Below are positions 51,990 through 61,006 of a stretch of DNA of 64,000 nt, piece by piece. Source of the stretch: Morganella morganii (lineage in GTDB: Bacteria > Pseudomonadota > Gammaproteobacteria > Enterobacterales > Enterobacteriaceae); assembly GCF_019243775.1 (NCBI RefSeq), contig NZ_CP069157.1:1798001-1862000 (forward strand), read 5' to 3'. The translations under genes and the position numbers were made by a program. The notes below the pieces were generated by a model that was not told where the DNA came from, made no database searches, and was given only the letters and a program-made list of their open reading frames with translations. Position 1 is the stretch's first letter, and each line of letters starts with the position of its first letter.

Positions 51990-52937
51990 GTGGCAGATAA
52001 AAATGGTTTACTGCTGGATAACTTATTCGATGTGCTGGTTTTTGTACGGGTCAGTGAAACCGGTAATTTCACATCAGCAGCTGAAAAACTACAGATTTCA
52101 CGTTCCGCTGCCGGAAAATGCCTTCAGCGCCTGGAAAACCGTGTCAGTACCCGCCTGCTTCACCGGACCACACGGCGGTTGCGTCTCACAGAAGAGGGCG
52201 AATGTTTTTATCTGCATGCCAAACGGATATTATCCGAGGTGGATGATGCGGAAAATGCATTATATGAAGGCAGACAAAAACCTTCCGGCACATTGCGGGT
52301 CGCTGTTCCTGTGGTTTTTGGCCGCAATTATGTGATGCCGGTGATACAACAGTATGCCGCACAATGGCCCGATGTTGATATTGATGTCAGTTTTTCTGAT
52401 GATTACTGTGATCTGATTCAGGAAGGTATTGATGTGGCCGTGCGTATCGGCGGTAATGATGATAGCCGCCTGGTGCGTAAAGTTCTGGCGCCGCATCGCC
52501 TGGTGACCTGTGCGTCACCGGGTTATCTGGAACGGCACGGTATACCTGAAACACCGGAACAGTTAGCAGCACATGAGTGTCTTATCTTCCGCCACCGGGG
52601 ACGAAATGTTCCCTGGCAGTTTATGCGGGATAAAAACGTTCAGTTGCATCCGGTCAGCGGCCGGTTCAGTCTGGGAGATACCGGCGCGGTTCTTGATGCT
52701 GCACTGGCTGATGGCGGAATTTGCCAGTTGGGTGCTTTTCTGGCCGGGCCTGAGATAGCGAAAGGGGCATTGCAGCCGGTACTGACTGCATTTACACCGC
52801 CCGGAGAACCCGTGAGTGCGGTATATCCGTCAAAACAATTTCTGGCGCCGAAAGTCCGCGAGTTTCTCAATACACTGGAAACACAATGGCAGGGGAAAGC
52901 CATATGGGAATCCCCGTTAATCAATCATAAGGAATAA
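51990..52937 (+). CDS. LysR family regulator
   Basis: The GTG at 51990 with GGGGA seven bases before gives MADKNGLLLDNLFDVLVFVR and 315 residues; TTG 51966 is possible. HTH: GNFTSAAEKLQISRSAAGKCLQRLENRVSTRLLHRTTRR. The C-terminal domain ends near KVREFLNTLE. It is divergent from the MFS exporter gene and four bases upstream of the deaminase gene, so it may control both and be co-transcribed with the deaminase. Confidence 0.9.
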   Translation: MADKNGLLLDNLFDVLVFVRVSETGNFTSAAEKLQISRSAAGKCLQRLENRVSTRLLHRTTRRLRLTEEGECFYLHAKRILSEVDDAENALYEGRQKPSGTLRVAVPVVFGRNYVMPVIQQYAAQWPDVDIDVSFSDDYCDLIQEGIDVAVRIGGNDDSRLVRKVLAPHRLVTCASPGYLERHGIPETPEQLAAHECLIFRHRGRNVPWQFMRDKNVQLHPVSGRFSLGDTGAVLDAALADGGICQLGAFLAGPEIAKGALQPVLTAFTPPGEPVSAVYPSKQFLAPKVREFLNTLETQWQGKAIWESPLINHKE

Positions 52938-52940
52938 CTG

Positions 52941-53399
52941 ATGACAGATAGTGAATTTCTGGCTCAGGCGATAGCACTGGCCCGCCGGAATGCCGAAAAG
53001 GGCGGTCGCCCGTTTGGTGCCGTTGTGGTCAGAAACGGGGAAATTGTCGGTGAAGGGGTTAATCAGATGCTTGAGCTGCATGACCCGACCGCTCATGCGG
53101 AATTGCTGGCTCTGCGCCATGCCGGTAACAACCTCCGGCAGACCCGGCTGGAAGATTGTGTGGTGTATGCCAGCGGACAGCCATGCCCGATGTGTCTTGC
53201 CGCAATGCGGATGGCGGGTGTGACCCGTGCTGTCTATGCTTATTCCAATGCGGATGCGGAACCTTACGGTTTATCAACAGCATCCATTGCACTGGCTTTA
53301 CGGGCCGATCCGCATGAACAAACGGGCTTCTCTTTTACACAGCAAAAACCGGAAGGTGAGCCATCACTGTATGATTTCTGGCAGCAAAAACAGAACTGA
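52941..53399 (+). CDS. Cytidine/deoxycytidylate-deaminase-fold deaminase (guanine deaminase-like)
   Basis: The 152-residue protein has the zinc signature HAELLAL (His50, catalytic Glu52) and SGQPCPMCLAAM (two Cys near 81 and 84). RPFGAVVVRNGEIVGEGVNQ is typical of the GuaD/TadA-like branch. AAGGAATAACTG precedes the ATG. A guanine deaminase or related role is inferred; the closest E. coli analogue differs in family. Confidence 0.9.
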   Translation: MTDSEFLAQAIALARRNAEKGGRPFGAVVVRNGEIVGEGVNQMLELHDPTAHAELLALRHAGNNLRQTRLEDCVVYASGQPCPMCLAAMRMAGVTRAVYAYSNADAEPYGLSTASIALALRADPHEQTGFSFTQQKPEGEPSLYDFWQQKQN

Positions 53400-53417
53400 T
53401 TATAGTTGCCACTGATG

Positions 53418-53435
53418 CTGCCGGGTTTCCGGCAG
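53418..53435 (+). terminator. Hairpin after the deaminase gene
   Basis: CTGCCGG and CCGGCAG form a 7-bp stem with loop GTTT shortly after the deaminase stop. The following bases are not T-rich, so it is a weak candidate. The rest of the gap to 53661 shows no convincing gene. Confidence 0.45.
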
Positions 53436-53661
53436 CCGGTATTCCTGATACCATACCCGCCGGTATCCTCTGCTGGTTTCGTATTTTTACCTTCTGTATT
53501 TTCCGCTCTGTTTTACATCCCTCTTATTTATCCTCTGAATATGCTGCTGTTTGTCTGCAGTGCGCCCTCAGTCTGCCAGTCATTTCGCCTGTTTTATTTT
53601 CCCCTGATGAGTGAATTCAATCCGTAACCCGTTTATTTTCATTTTGTTATACAGGATTTTT

Positions 53662-54807
53662 ATGATTTCACCTTACACATTGCCGGTACTGGCATTCACG
53701 GTATTTTTTACCGGCGTTACTGAATTTATGGTTTCACCGATGCTCACGCCGCTGGCGGCTGCATTTGATGTCACACCCGCACAAGCCTCATGGCTTATTG
53801 CAGTGTATACCTTATCGTATGCAGTGGCTGCACCGGTGCTGGGACGATTATCAGACCGTATCGGCCGTTACCGGATGTTACGTGCTGCATTATTGCTGTT
53901 TGTGGCAGATGGTATCGCACTGGCACTGGCACCGTGTTTCAGTGTGGCTGTGGGCTTGCGTATTCTGGGCGGTCTGGCCTCTGCTGCGCTGATCCCATCT
54001 GTTTTTGCACTGATTGCAGAACAATTTCCGCATGACAGACAGGCTTCCGCGATGGGACTGGTGATGACGGGTATGACCGCCGGTATTATCTCCGGCCCGG
54101 TGATTGCCGGATGGCTGACAGTCCGCTGCGGCTGGTATGCACCTTTTCTGCTGACTGCCGCCGGAAGTCTGGTCATGTGGATAGCCTGTTGTTTTGTGTT
54201 TCGCGGTGTCAGCCGGACTTCCTCTCAACCGTCAATCCGGCCCGGTAAATGTTATTCACGGGCATTATCGGGGCTGATCACGGCAAAAGGTCTGTGGAAC
54301 GGTACTGCAGTGGTTATGTTTGTTCTCAGTGGTGAATTGCTGCGTGACCGGTTCGGGCTGAATACAGAAACGATAGGGCTTATCAGTGCAATATTCGGTG
54401 GCGGATTACTGACCGGGAATCTTCTGATGCCGCTGCTCCGGCGTTTAAGCGGTACAGATACCCGGCTGCTGCTCATCAGCCTGATAGTGATGAGTGTGAT
54501 GATTGCCGGATTTATCAGCGGAACAGGCGGGCTTCCCGGGATGATGTTGTGGATGTTATTGCAGGGATGCGCTCTGGGAATTGCCGCTCCCGTCAGTACA
54601 GCCATCATTGCTGAGCATGCCGGAATACGTAAAGGAGAGGCTCTGGCATTGTCAGAAAGCATGAATAATCTGAGCATCTTTATTTTATTACCGGTGGCCG
54701 CAGCACATCAGGATAGTCAGATATTATTACCCGCAGTTACCGCGCTATTATTTTGCGCTACGGCACTGACGGGGTACATTCTCAGTCCGATATATTGCAA
54801 AAAGTAA
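53662..54807 (+). CDS. MFS exporter, DHA1 family
   Basis: The ATG at 53662 (ACAGGA upstream) starts a 381-residue 12-helix protein: TVFFTGVTEFMVSPMLTPLAAAFDVTPAQASWL near 12-44 and GRLSDRIGRYRMLRAALLLF near 66-85 with the MFS loop signature. The extended frame upstream is unsupported. Substrate unknown. A Fur box and TonB receptor follow on the same strand; export of a siderophore is conceivable but unproven. Confidence 0.88.
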   Translation: MISPYTLPVLAFTVFFTGVTEFMVSPMLTPLAAAFDVTPAQASWLIAVYTLSYAVAAPVLGRLSDRIGRYRMLRAALLLFVADGIALALAPCFSVAVGLRILGGLASAALIPSVFALIAEQFPHDRQASAMGLVMTGMTAGIISGPVIAGWLTVRCGWYAPFLLTAAGSLVMWIACCFVFRGVSRTSSQPSIRPGKCYSRALSGLITAKGLWNGTAVVMFVLSGELLRDRFGLNTETIGLISAIFGGGLLTGNLLMPLLRRLSGTDTRLLLISLIVMSVMIAGFISGTGGLPGMMLWMLLQGCALGIAAPVSTAIIAEHAGIRKGEALALSESMNNLSIFILLPVAAAHQDSQILLPAVTALLFCATALTGYILSPIYCKK

Positions 54808-54868
54808 TAATAACGAGAGAAATTATCTCTTCCGGAACTCATTGATACCGATCACGTTTACCCGAAGC

Positions 54869-54887
54869 GAAAATCAATATCATTTAC
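54869..54887 (+). promoter_or_regulatory. Fur box upstream of the TonB receptor
   Basis: The 19 bases GAAAATCAATATCATTTAC match the E. coli Fur consensus GATAATGATAATCATTATC at 13 positions, and lie about 50 bases before the receptor start, beside the AT-rich promoter region. The downstream gene is an iron-uptake receptor, which supports the call. Confidence 0.7.
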
Positions 54888-54939
54888 GCTGTATATATAA
54901 ATATATAACGATGACAGTAAAACGATAACGGATGGTTCT

Positions 54940-57099
54940 ATGAAGACTAACTATATTTCGCGGGCACTGCTGCCTGCGCTGATTTCTGTTGCCCTTTTTC
55001 CGGCGCAGCAGGCACTGGCAGATACCATAATTGTGACGGACAAGCCTTCTCATATCACCCCGCAAACACAAGCCGGTGCCGGTTTTGTGGCGACCGATAT
55101 TGATATGGGGCCGCTTGGTACCCGCCAGTGGCTGGATATTCCCTACAGCAGCAATACGGTCAGCGAAGCGATGATCCGTAATCAGCAAAGTAAAAGTGTC
55201 AGTGAAATGCTGAAATATCTGCCGTCTTCTCAGATGCAGGCCCGCGGCGGCATGGATGTGGGCCGTCCGCAGAGCCGGGGAATGCAGGGTAGTGTGGTGG
55301 AAAACAGCAGACTGAACGGCCTGAATATTGTCTCCACCACCGCGTTTCCGGTGGAAATGCTGGAGCGGCTGGATGCCGTGAACAGCCTGACCGGTGCAAT
55401 TTACGGCCCGGCCAGCCCTTCCGGTCAGTTTAATTTTATCTCTAAACGGCCGACTCAGGATCCGCTGCACCGGGTGACGGTAGGATATCAGAACCGTAAT
55501 GCTTACAGTGCACATCTGGATCTTGGCGGTCAGGTGGATGAAGAGAAGACTTTCGGCTACCGCCTGAATTTACTGGATGAAGAGGGTGAAGGTTATGTCC
55601 GGAACAGTAAAATCCGCCGTCAGCTGGCCGCTGTTGCCCTGGACTGGCAGATCCGGCCGGGAACACAGATACAGCTGGATGCCAGTCACTATCATTTTGT
55701 GACCAAAGGATTTCCCGGCAGCTTTGGTTACGGCCCGGATATTGATTTACCGAATGCGCCGGACAGCTCCAACCCTGACCTTGCACTCAATACCGCCGGT
55801 AATGACCTGACGACAGATTCCGTCAGTACCCGTTTTACCCACTATATGAATGATGACTGGTCACTGAGCGGCGGTATCGGCTATCAGCAGGCAGATCGGG
55901 CAATGCGCTCTGTTTCGTCGCAAATTCTGGACAGCAAAGGGACTATCAGCCGTTCAATCACGGATTCTCCGGCAGCCGGTCGTTTCCGTGTGCTGAGTAA
56001 CAATCTCGCCCTGAACGGTCAGTTTGATACCGGCTCCGTAAACCATGATGTTGCTCTCGCCACCACCGGTTATACCTGGTCAATTTACAGTGCCAAAGAG
56101 CGGGGTAAAACCTTTCAGCTCGGCAATACCAATATGTATGACCCGTCTTCCATGACCGAACCTTCCGATGGCCGCATCAGAACCGGCGGGGAACGTTACA
56201 AAGCCAGTGAAAACCAGCAGCAGAGTATTATCATTGGTGACACTGTCACGTTTAACCCACAATGGTCTGCCATGGTGTATGTCAGTCAGAGCTGGATCAC
56301 GACCCGTAACTTCGATAAGCAGGGACACAAAACTGACCGTGATCAGCAGACCGGTACCAGCCCGAATATGGCGCTGATGTACAAAATCACTCCGGATGTG
56401 ATGACCTATATCAGTTATGCCGATTCTCTCCAGCCCGGGGATACCGCGCCGGATGATGATAAAGTCAAAAACCGGGGTGAAACACTCAGCCCGTACCGCA
56501 GTACACAATATGAATGGGGTATTAAAGCCAATACCGGCAATATGAACCTGAGTGCCGCAGTTTTCCGCCTCAAACGGCCGTTTGCTTATACCGATAGCGA
56601 CCAGATCTTTAAAAAACAGGGCGAACAGGTAAATGACGGGCTGGAACTGACTGCCACCGGCAATGTCTGGCAGGGGCTGAATATCTACAGCGGTGTCACG
56701 TTCCTGAAAGCAGAACTGACGGATACCGGAAACAGTAAGACTGAGGATAAACGGGTTGTAGGGGTGCCGAAAGTACAGGCAAACCTGCTGATGGAATACA
56801 GCCTGCCATCTGTTCCGCAGTGGGTATACAGTGCCAATATTCATTACACCGGCAAACGGGCAGCAAATGATACCAACACCAGTTGGGCGGACAGCTACAC
56901 CACACTGGATCTCGGTGCCCGCTATACCACTCAGATAGAAAATGTACCGGTCACACTGCGGATCTCTGCGGATAACGTTACCAACGAGCATTACTGGGCG
57001 TCTATTTTCCCCGGCAACAGTAACGGTAAAAATGGCGGCGCCAATGCCTTTACCGGTGCAGGCCGTGAATTCCGGGCTACCGTATCATTTGATTTTTAG
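54940..57099 (+). CDS. TonB-dependent siderophore receptor
   Basis: The 719-residue outer-membrane protein has a signal peptide (1-27, ending QQALA), a plug domain (about 55-165; IPYSSNTVSEAMIRNQQ, then YGPASPSGQFNFISKRP, the usual plug end) and a 22-strand barrel ending in the aromatic C-terminus ATVSFDF. FhuA/FcuA/FoxA-type receptors share the Gly-rich plug sequence. The exact siderophore is not known. A Fur box is upstream, and a periplasmic binding protein gene starts 15 bases after the stop. Long antisense frames through this gene are shadows. Confidence 0.95.
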   Translation: MKTNYISRALLPALISVALFPAQQALADTIIVTDKPSHITPQTQAGAGFVATDIDMGPLGTRQWLDIPYSSNTVSEAMIRNQQSKSVSEMLKYLPSSQMQARGGMDVGRPQSRGMQGSVVENSRLNGLNIVSTTAFPVEMLERLDAVNSLTGAIYGPASPSGQFNFISKRPTQDPLHRVTVGYQNRNAYSAHLDLGGQVDEEKTFGYRLNLLDEEGEGYVRNSKIRRQLAAVALDWQIRPGTQIQLDASHYHFVTKGFPGSFGYGPDIDLPNAPDSSNPDLALNTAGNDLTTDSVSTRFTHYMNDDWSLSGGIGYQQADRAMRSVSSQILDSKGTISRSITDSPAAGRFRVLSNNLALNGQFDTGSVNHDVALATTGYTWSIYSAKERGKTFQLGNTNMYDPSSMTEPSDGRIRTGGERYKASENQQQSIIIGDTVTFNPQWSAMVYVSQSWITTRNFDKQGHKTDRDQQTGTSPNMALMYKITPDVMTYISYADSLQPGDTAPDDDKVKNRGETLSPYRSTQYEWGIKANTGNMNLSAAVFRLKRPFAYTDSDQIFKKQGEQVNDGLELTATGNVWQGLNIYSGVTFLKAELTDTGNSKTEDKRVVGVPKVQANLLMEYSLPSVPQWVYSANIHYTGKRAANDTNTSWADSYTTLDLGARYTTQIENVPVTLRISADNVTNEHYWASIFPGNSNGKNGGANAFTGAGREFRATVSFDF

Positions 57100-57114
57100 C
57101 ACGGAGGCAGCGTG

Positions 57115-58107
57115 ATGCGGCACTATTTATCAGCGTTATGCCTGTTATTTGTCAGTACCTGCGCTTTCAGTACCCCGGCGGAAACCCCGCCGGAACCGGC
57201 ACTGCGGATAGCAACACCGTGGCCGGCGCAGAATGCGATTATTATGATGCTGGGTTACGGCAGTAATATCACCGGAACCTCGCGGGTTGCCAAACAGATC
57301 CCGCTGTTCCGTCAGATGCTGCCGCAGATTGATGATGTGCCGGTCATCGGCACCACCGGCGGAAATGAGCTGAATATTGAACAAATTCTGAGTCTGAGGA
57401 CAGATATTTTATTTATTCATGACGGGATCCGCGTTCCGCAGCAGGAGGTGCTGGCACAGGCCGGTGTCCGTGTGCTGGCTTTTAAAGCCAACAGTATGGA
57501 TGCACTGCGGGAGCGGGTAAAACTGACCGGTGAGGCGCTTGGCCCGGATGCGGCAGAGAAAGCGGCGCAATATGAGCGCTATTTCCGTGACAATATCCGC
57601 CGCGTGCAGGAACGGCTGAAAAATGTTCCGGCGTCTGCCCGTCTGCGGGTGTATCACAGCATGGGAAACCCGTTATATACCTCAGGGCGGCCATCGCTTA
57701 ATCAGGACTGGATGGATCTGGCCGGCGCAGTCAATGTGGCAGAAAACTGGTTTCCGGCACACAGCAGTGCTAACGGAGAGGTATCATCAGAGCAGATTAT
57801 CGCGGCTGATCCGCAGGTGATTATTGCGATGAACCGGCGGGATGCAGAATTTATTCAGCAATCGCCGCAATGGCAGTCAATTGATGCCGTGCGTAACGGG
57901 CGGATCTATACCAATCCGCGTGGTATGTTCTGGTGGTGCCGCGAAACGTCAGAGGAGGCATTGCAGTTTCTCTGGCTGGCTACAGTGCTGTACCCGGACG
58001 CCTTTGCGGATATTGATATGAGAAATGAAACAGCCACGTTTTATCAGACGTTTTATGGGATTACGCTGACACCGCAGCAGATCACGGATATTCTGCAACC
58101 GGAGTGA
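57115..58107 (+). CDS. Periplasmic iron-chelate-binding protein
   Basis: GGAGG lies seven bases before ATG 57115, preferred over GTG 57112. The 330-residue protein has a signal peptide (YLSALCLLFVSTCAFS) and a class III binding-protein fold (RIATPWPAQNAIIMMLGYGSNITGTSRVAKQ, GNELNIEQILSLRTDILFIHD). It follows the TonB receptor as an operon; no permease or ATPase gene follows, so it must use a distant permease, possibly the ABC set at 32.5-34.3 kb. Confidence 0.9.
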   Translation: MRHYLSALCLLFVSTCAFSTPAETPPEPALRIATPWPAQNAIIMMLGYGSNITGTSRVAKQIPLFRQMLPQIDDVPVIGTTGGNELNIEQILSLRTDILFIHDGIRVPQQEVLAQAGVRVLAFKANSMDALRERVKLTGEALGPDAAEKAAQYERYFRDNIRRVQERLKNVPASARLRVYHSMGNPLYTSGRPSLNQDWMDLAGAVNVAENWFPAHSSANGEVSSEQIIAADPQVIIAMNRRDAEFIQQSPQWQSIDAVRNGRIYTNPRGMFWWCRETSEEALQFLWLATVLYPDAFADIDMRNETATFYQTFYGITLTPQQITDILQPE

Positions 58108-58114
58108 TCCGGAT

Positions 58115-58143
58115 ATGCCGTCGCCGGTTTCCGGTGACGGCAT
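58115..58143. terminator. Terminator between binding-protein and toxin-like genes
   Basis: ATGCCGTCGCCGG (58115-58127) and CCGGTGACGGCAT (58131-58143) form a 13-bp stem with one G-T pair and a three-base loop. A T run is not obvious, but convergent genes flank it. Confidence 0.75.
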
Positions 58144-58153
58144 TGTACCTCTT

Positions 58154-59371
58154 TTATACTTTCACAAATTCAATATGCTGCAGCAACCCGCCGCCGGAAA
58201 GGGAACGGTCCTCATGTAATGTCAGCACAATATCGCCTTCCTCAAGGTTCACCCGGGTCTCCCGGTAAATGACCGGGCCGTAATTTGACCCGGATTTATA
58301 CGGTGTCAGCACCGTTTTGGTTAAATCTGTCAGATGGGTATCGGTAACAATTTTTCCGGCCTGTTCAATCCGCAACTGAGTTTCATAATCGAAACTAAGG
58401 GAATTGGTCATATAGGCATAGTACAGGCGGATATGGTACTGCCCGGCGCTTCTGACCGGCAGTGTGACCGGGTCTCCGACTCTGTCATAACTGCGGGGTT
58501 TGGCGGCGGATAAATAATTGTAGCTGCCGTTAGCAGAAGAATTTCCGGCGGTCAGGAACAGATTGCCGAGATAAACCATATGGTTTTCAGCATTAACCGG
58601 ATTGGCAGCGATATCGCTGCGTTCAGAACAGACCCTGGTGGATTTTTGTTGCGCGCCGTAAGTCAGATGATCCTGAATATTGGTGTACCCGGATGTCCAG
58701 TAAATAACGGAGCGTTTGGCCTGGCTTTCCGGATCATAAAAATCATCATTTTCGGTGTAATTATTGATTTCTGCAGTCAGCACGTCTTTAAACATAATAT
58801 CCGCCTGTTCCGTCAGAGTTTTGCTGTATTTTTCCAGCATATCAGAGGCATAGCCCCAACTCTTGCCGAATACCAGGGTATCGCGCAGTGTAAAGAAATA
58901 GAGCAGGCAGGACAGGGCACACACGCCGCACAGCCGGACAATACCTATTCTTTTTGCGGTATTGATGCTGAGAATGCATAAGCGGCTCATACTTGCGATG
59001 GCAATCTTATTGCGTACCACAATCAGCTGGCGCGCCTCTTCTGTCGGTGAATTCTGCCAGGAGCTGATAGCATCCTGCAGGCTTTCGGCATCTTTGCGGA
59101 CGGCCTGATATTCTGATTCCAGCCATTCAGAGGTATTTTTCATCAGTGTTTCCTGAATAATACCAATAACATCCACTTCCTTTGGCTCTGTCATTTTTTT
59201 ATAAACCAGTTTCAGCACCATGCTGAGAATGGTGGTGGCAATTCCCTGCGGTGAAGCGGCAGGTACGGCGAAAGAGGCGGGCGGGATCATATTCAGTGCC
59301 TGTAACGTCAGCATATGCAACTGTGGCTGGGTACTTTCTGCGGCAAGGTGAAAGGCAGAAGTCTGAGTCAT
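58154..59371 (-). CDS. Cry/PirB-like delta-endotoxin-fold protein
   Basis: The 405-residue product resembles PirB-type insecticidal proteins and the N-terminal pore-forming domain of Cry toxins. The helical part (about 35-225) ends with LRDTLVFGKSWGYASDM and the IxxY-rich helix LTEQADIMFKDVLTAEINNY, which mirrors the endotoxin_N pattern in which an LRD/FGxxWG element precedes the last helices. The region 225-405 is predicted beta-rich with VTLPVRSAGQYHIRLYYAY and EEGDIVLTLHEDRSLSGG, like the beta-sandwich carbohydrate- or receptor-binding domains. No PirA gene (about 130 aa) is adjacent; instead a 57-codon ORF precedes it. The N-terminus lacks a signal peptide, as for Pir and Cry. Recognition is by pattern and should be treated as probable. 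Confidence 0.6.
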   Translation of the reverse strand: MTQTSAFHLAAESTQPQLHMLTLQALNMIPPASFAVPAASPQGIATTILSMVLKLVYKKMTEPKEVDVIGIIQETLMKNTSEWLESEYQAVRKDAESLQDAISSWQNSPTEEARQLIVVRNKIAIASMSRLCILSINTAKRIGIVRLCGVCALSCLLYFFTLRDTLVFGKSWGYASDMLEKYSKTLTEQADIMFKDVLTAEINNYTENDDFYDPESQAKRSVIYWTSGYTNIQDHLTYGAQQKSTRVCSERSDIAANPVNAENHMVYLGNLFLTAGNSSANGSYNYLSAAKPRSYDRVGDPVTLPVRSAGQYHIRLYYAYMTNSLSFDYETQLRIEQAGKIVTDTHLTDLTKTVLTPYKSGSNYGPVIYRETRVNLEEGDIVLTLHEDRSLSGGGLLQHIEFVKV

Positions 59372-59473
59372 AATGTTTCTCCGGCAGATAATAAACAGAT
59401 AAGGGGAAATCAGTTTATGGCTGCTTATCTGCCGGTAACAGACTCATTTTTATCAGATTTATGAGAAACGCTA

Positions 59474-59647
59474 TTACAGAGGTTTTTCCATAACCTGCGG
59501 GTGATATTCACTGACCGGGTAAACATTCAGTTCTGTTTCTGAATCCCGGGAAGCAGAAAAATGATAGCGGTACGCGGAATATCCGGCATTGCTGAGTGCG
59601 GCGATCTCATCCGGTGTGACTGCCCGCAGTGTGAGTGTTGTTGACAT
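59474..59647 (-). CDS. 57-aa small protein upstream of the Cry-like gene
   Basis: ATG 59647 with AGG nine bases before opens 57 codons: MSTTLTLRAVTPDEIAALSN at the start, an aromatic middle (AGYSAYRYHFSASRD) and an acidic/polar end. It is on the same strand and 102 bases before the Cry-like gene. No family recognised. The codon pattern is similar to neighbours. It could be a partner, chaperone or immunity protein, but nothing in the sequence tells which. Confidence 0.6.
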   Translation of the reverse strand: MSTTLTLRAVTPDEIAALSNAGYSAYRYHFSASRDSETELNVYPVSEYHPQVMEKPL

Positions 59648-59940
59648 AAATAGTTACCTGCTGGTTTTACGCTTTTAAAACAGCCTGCCGGATAAATTAA
59701 ACCGGAACCTGAAGGGTTTATAAAATATTATCCGTCAAATCAATAGAGTGACACTATTTTGCTGAAAAATTAGGAATTTTCCTTATTGTGATAAATGACT
59801 GTAGTAGCTTGATATTATTCTGATTTTACAATTCAACATAAAATGACACGATAGTATTTCGTGCCCTGGTATGCTAAAACACGGTGTGCTGAAAATCAGA
59901 AAAGCAGTTTAATTGATTTTTTTTAAAAGGAAATTTTCAG

Positions 59941-60531
59941 ATGATGTTTATCGACAGGGTTATTCACCTGGTGCTCAGTGGTATTATTATCGTAGGTGTC
60001 TATCAGTTTTATTTCTTTACGCAACGTCATATGGTCAGGCCGGTTAAAACATTTAACTCTGCACTGGATGAAAAAATTCCTTTCTGGCCCTGGTGGTCCT
60101 GGATCTACAGCTTTCTTTATTATCCGGCGATTCTCTATCTGAACTGGATTATTCAGGATTCACGTCAGTTTATCATCATCGTATTCAGCTATGTTATCCT
60201 GTTACTGATGCAGATGTTTTTCTTTGTGGTGTATCCGGTTGCCACGCCGCCGCACTGGCGTGAAATGAATACCGGGAAGAAAGCATCCGAAAAATTCCTG
60301 CTGTTTGTGCAGAAATTCGACGATACATCCAACTGTTTCCCGAGCATGCACGTCTCTGTTGCCACATTAACCGCACTGCTGGCCTATGCCACACTCGGAC
60401 CATGGGTATTCATGTTCCCGCTGTTAATCGCCTTATCCTGCATGTTTACCAAACAGCATTATATTATTGATTTACCGGCAGGTGCCGTACTCGGCTGGCT
60501 GGCTTATCAATGTTATGTAGTATTAATATAA
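59941..60531 (+). CDS. PAP2-superfamily membrane phosphatase/phosphotransferase
   Basis: The 196-residue protein has about six helices and the PAP2 active-site motifs FPSMHVSV near 138 (catalytic His) and FTKQHYIIDLPAGAVLG near 170 (His and Asp). The motif layout, without the classic KxxxxxxRP region, is like the inositolphosphotransferase (Aur1-like) branch. AAAGGAAATTTTCAG precedes the ATG. It probably removes or transfers phosphate from lipid phosphates at the inner membrane. Confidence 0.88.
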   Translation: MMFIDRVIHLVLSGIIIVGVYQFYFFTQRHMVRPVKTFNSALDEKIPFWPWWSWIYSFLYYPAILYLNWIIQDSRQFIIIVFSYVILLLMQMFFFVVYPVATPPHWREMNTGKKASEKFLLFVQKFDDTSNCFPSMHVSVATLTALLAYATLGPWVFMFPLLIALSCMFTKQHYIIDLPAGAVLGWLAYQCYVVLI

Positions 60532-60548
60532 TACCCTCATGACTTAAT

Positions 60549-60575
60549 TGCCGCATTCAGTGCGGCATTTTTTTT
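60549..60575 (+). terminator. Terminator after the PAP2 gene
   Basis: TGCCGCA (60549-60555) and TGCGGCA (60561-60567) with a five-base loop, followed by eight T residues. Confidence 0.92.
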
Positions 60576-60587
60576 GCCGGATTCCAC

Positions 60588-60926
60588 TCAGATAGCAGGG
60601 CATTGCAGATAAATACCGGAAAATAACCACCACCATCTGAGCAGCAGGATAATGACTCCGGCACTGTGGATCAGCATGCGGAAGCGTTTTTTCTGCAGAA
60701 ATGCACGGCAGGTGATGAAAAGCAGAGGGGCAATCATCAGCAACCCGCAGGGCGCAAGGATACCGCGTTCAGAGTCATAAGGTAATCCGCAGACATCTGC
60801 CGCAGAGCCGTCATCCAGCATCCAGTCATATTCACTGATACTGAAAAAATTCAGGCTGAGCCAGGCGAGGATCATATAGATGATAAGTCCGGCAATATCG
60901 GTAAGGTAAGTTTGTCGCAAGGGCAT
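60588..60926 (-). CDS. DUF2645-like small membrane protein
   Basis: The ATG at 60926 (preferred over the start 28 codons upstream, which lies in the metC terminator) gives a 112-residue protein with three hydrophobic segments (AGLIIYMILAWLSLNFFSI, CGLLMIAPLLFITC, HSAGVIILLLRWWWLF). The arrangement ISEYDWMLDDGSAADVCG after the first helix resembles YjeO-like DUF2645 proteins. Function unknown. It is separated from metC by a terminator, so it should have its own promoter. Confidence 0.75.
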   Translation of the reverse strand: MPLRQTYLTDIAGLIIYMILAWLSLNFFSISEYDWMLDDGSAADVCGLPYDSERGILAPCGLLMIAPLLFITCRAFLQKKRFRMLIHSAGVIILLLRWWWLFSGIYLQCPAI

Positions 60927-60945
60927 TTGTTGATTCCGTTCAACA

Positions 60946-60970
60946 AAAAACCTGCAAAATGCAGGTTTTT
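60946..60970 (-). terminator. Terminator after metC
   Basis: AAAAACCTGCA and TGCAGGTTTTT form a perfect stem with loop AAA; it is U-rich on both strands and lies 36 bases after the metC stop. Confidence 0.92.
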
Positions 60971-61006
60971 CGGTATACCTTACTATTGCTTGTTTCCGGC
61001 GGAATA

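Noticed and set aside
53406-53627. 73-codon frame between the deaminase and MFS genes
   Set aside because: No ribosome site, proline/phenylalanine-rich composition without a family, and it covers a hairpin.
54880-55515. 211-codon antisense frame over the receptor start
   Set aside because: Overlaps the promoter and signal peptide of the receptor; His/Arg-rich translation without any motif.
56080-56991. 303-codon frame antisense to the TonB receptor
   Set aside because: It lies wholly inside a clear receptor gene, has no recognisable domain, and shows the Ile/Phe/Gly composition expected of a frame shadow.
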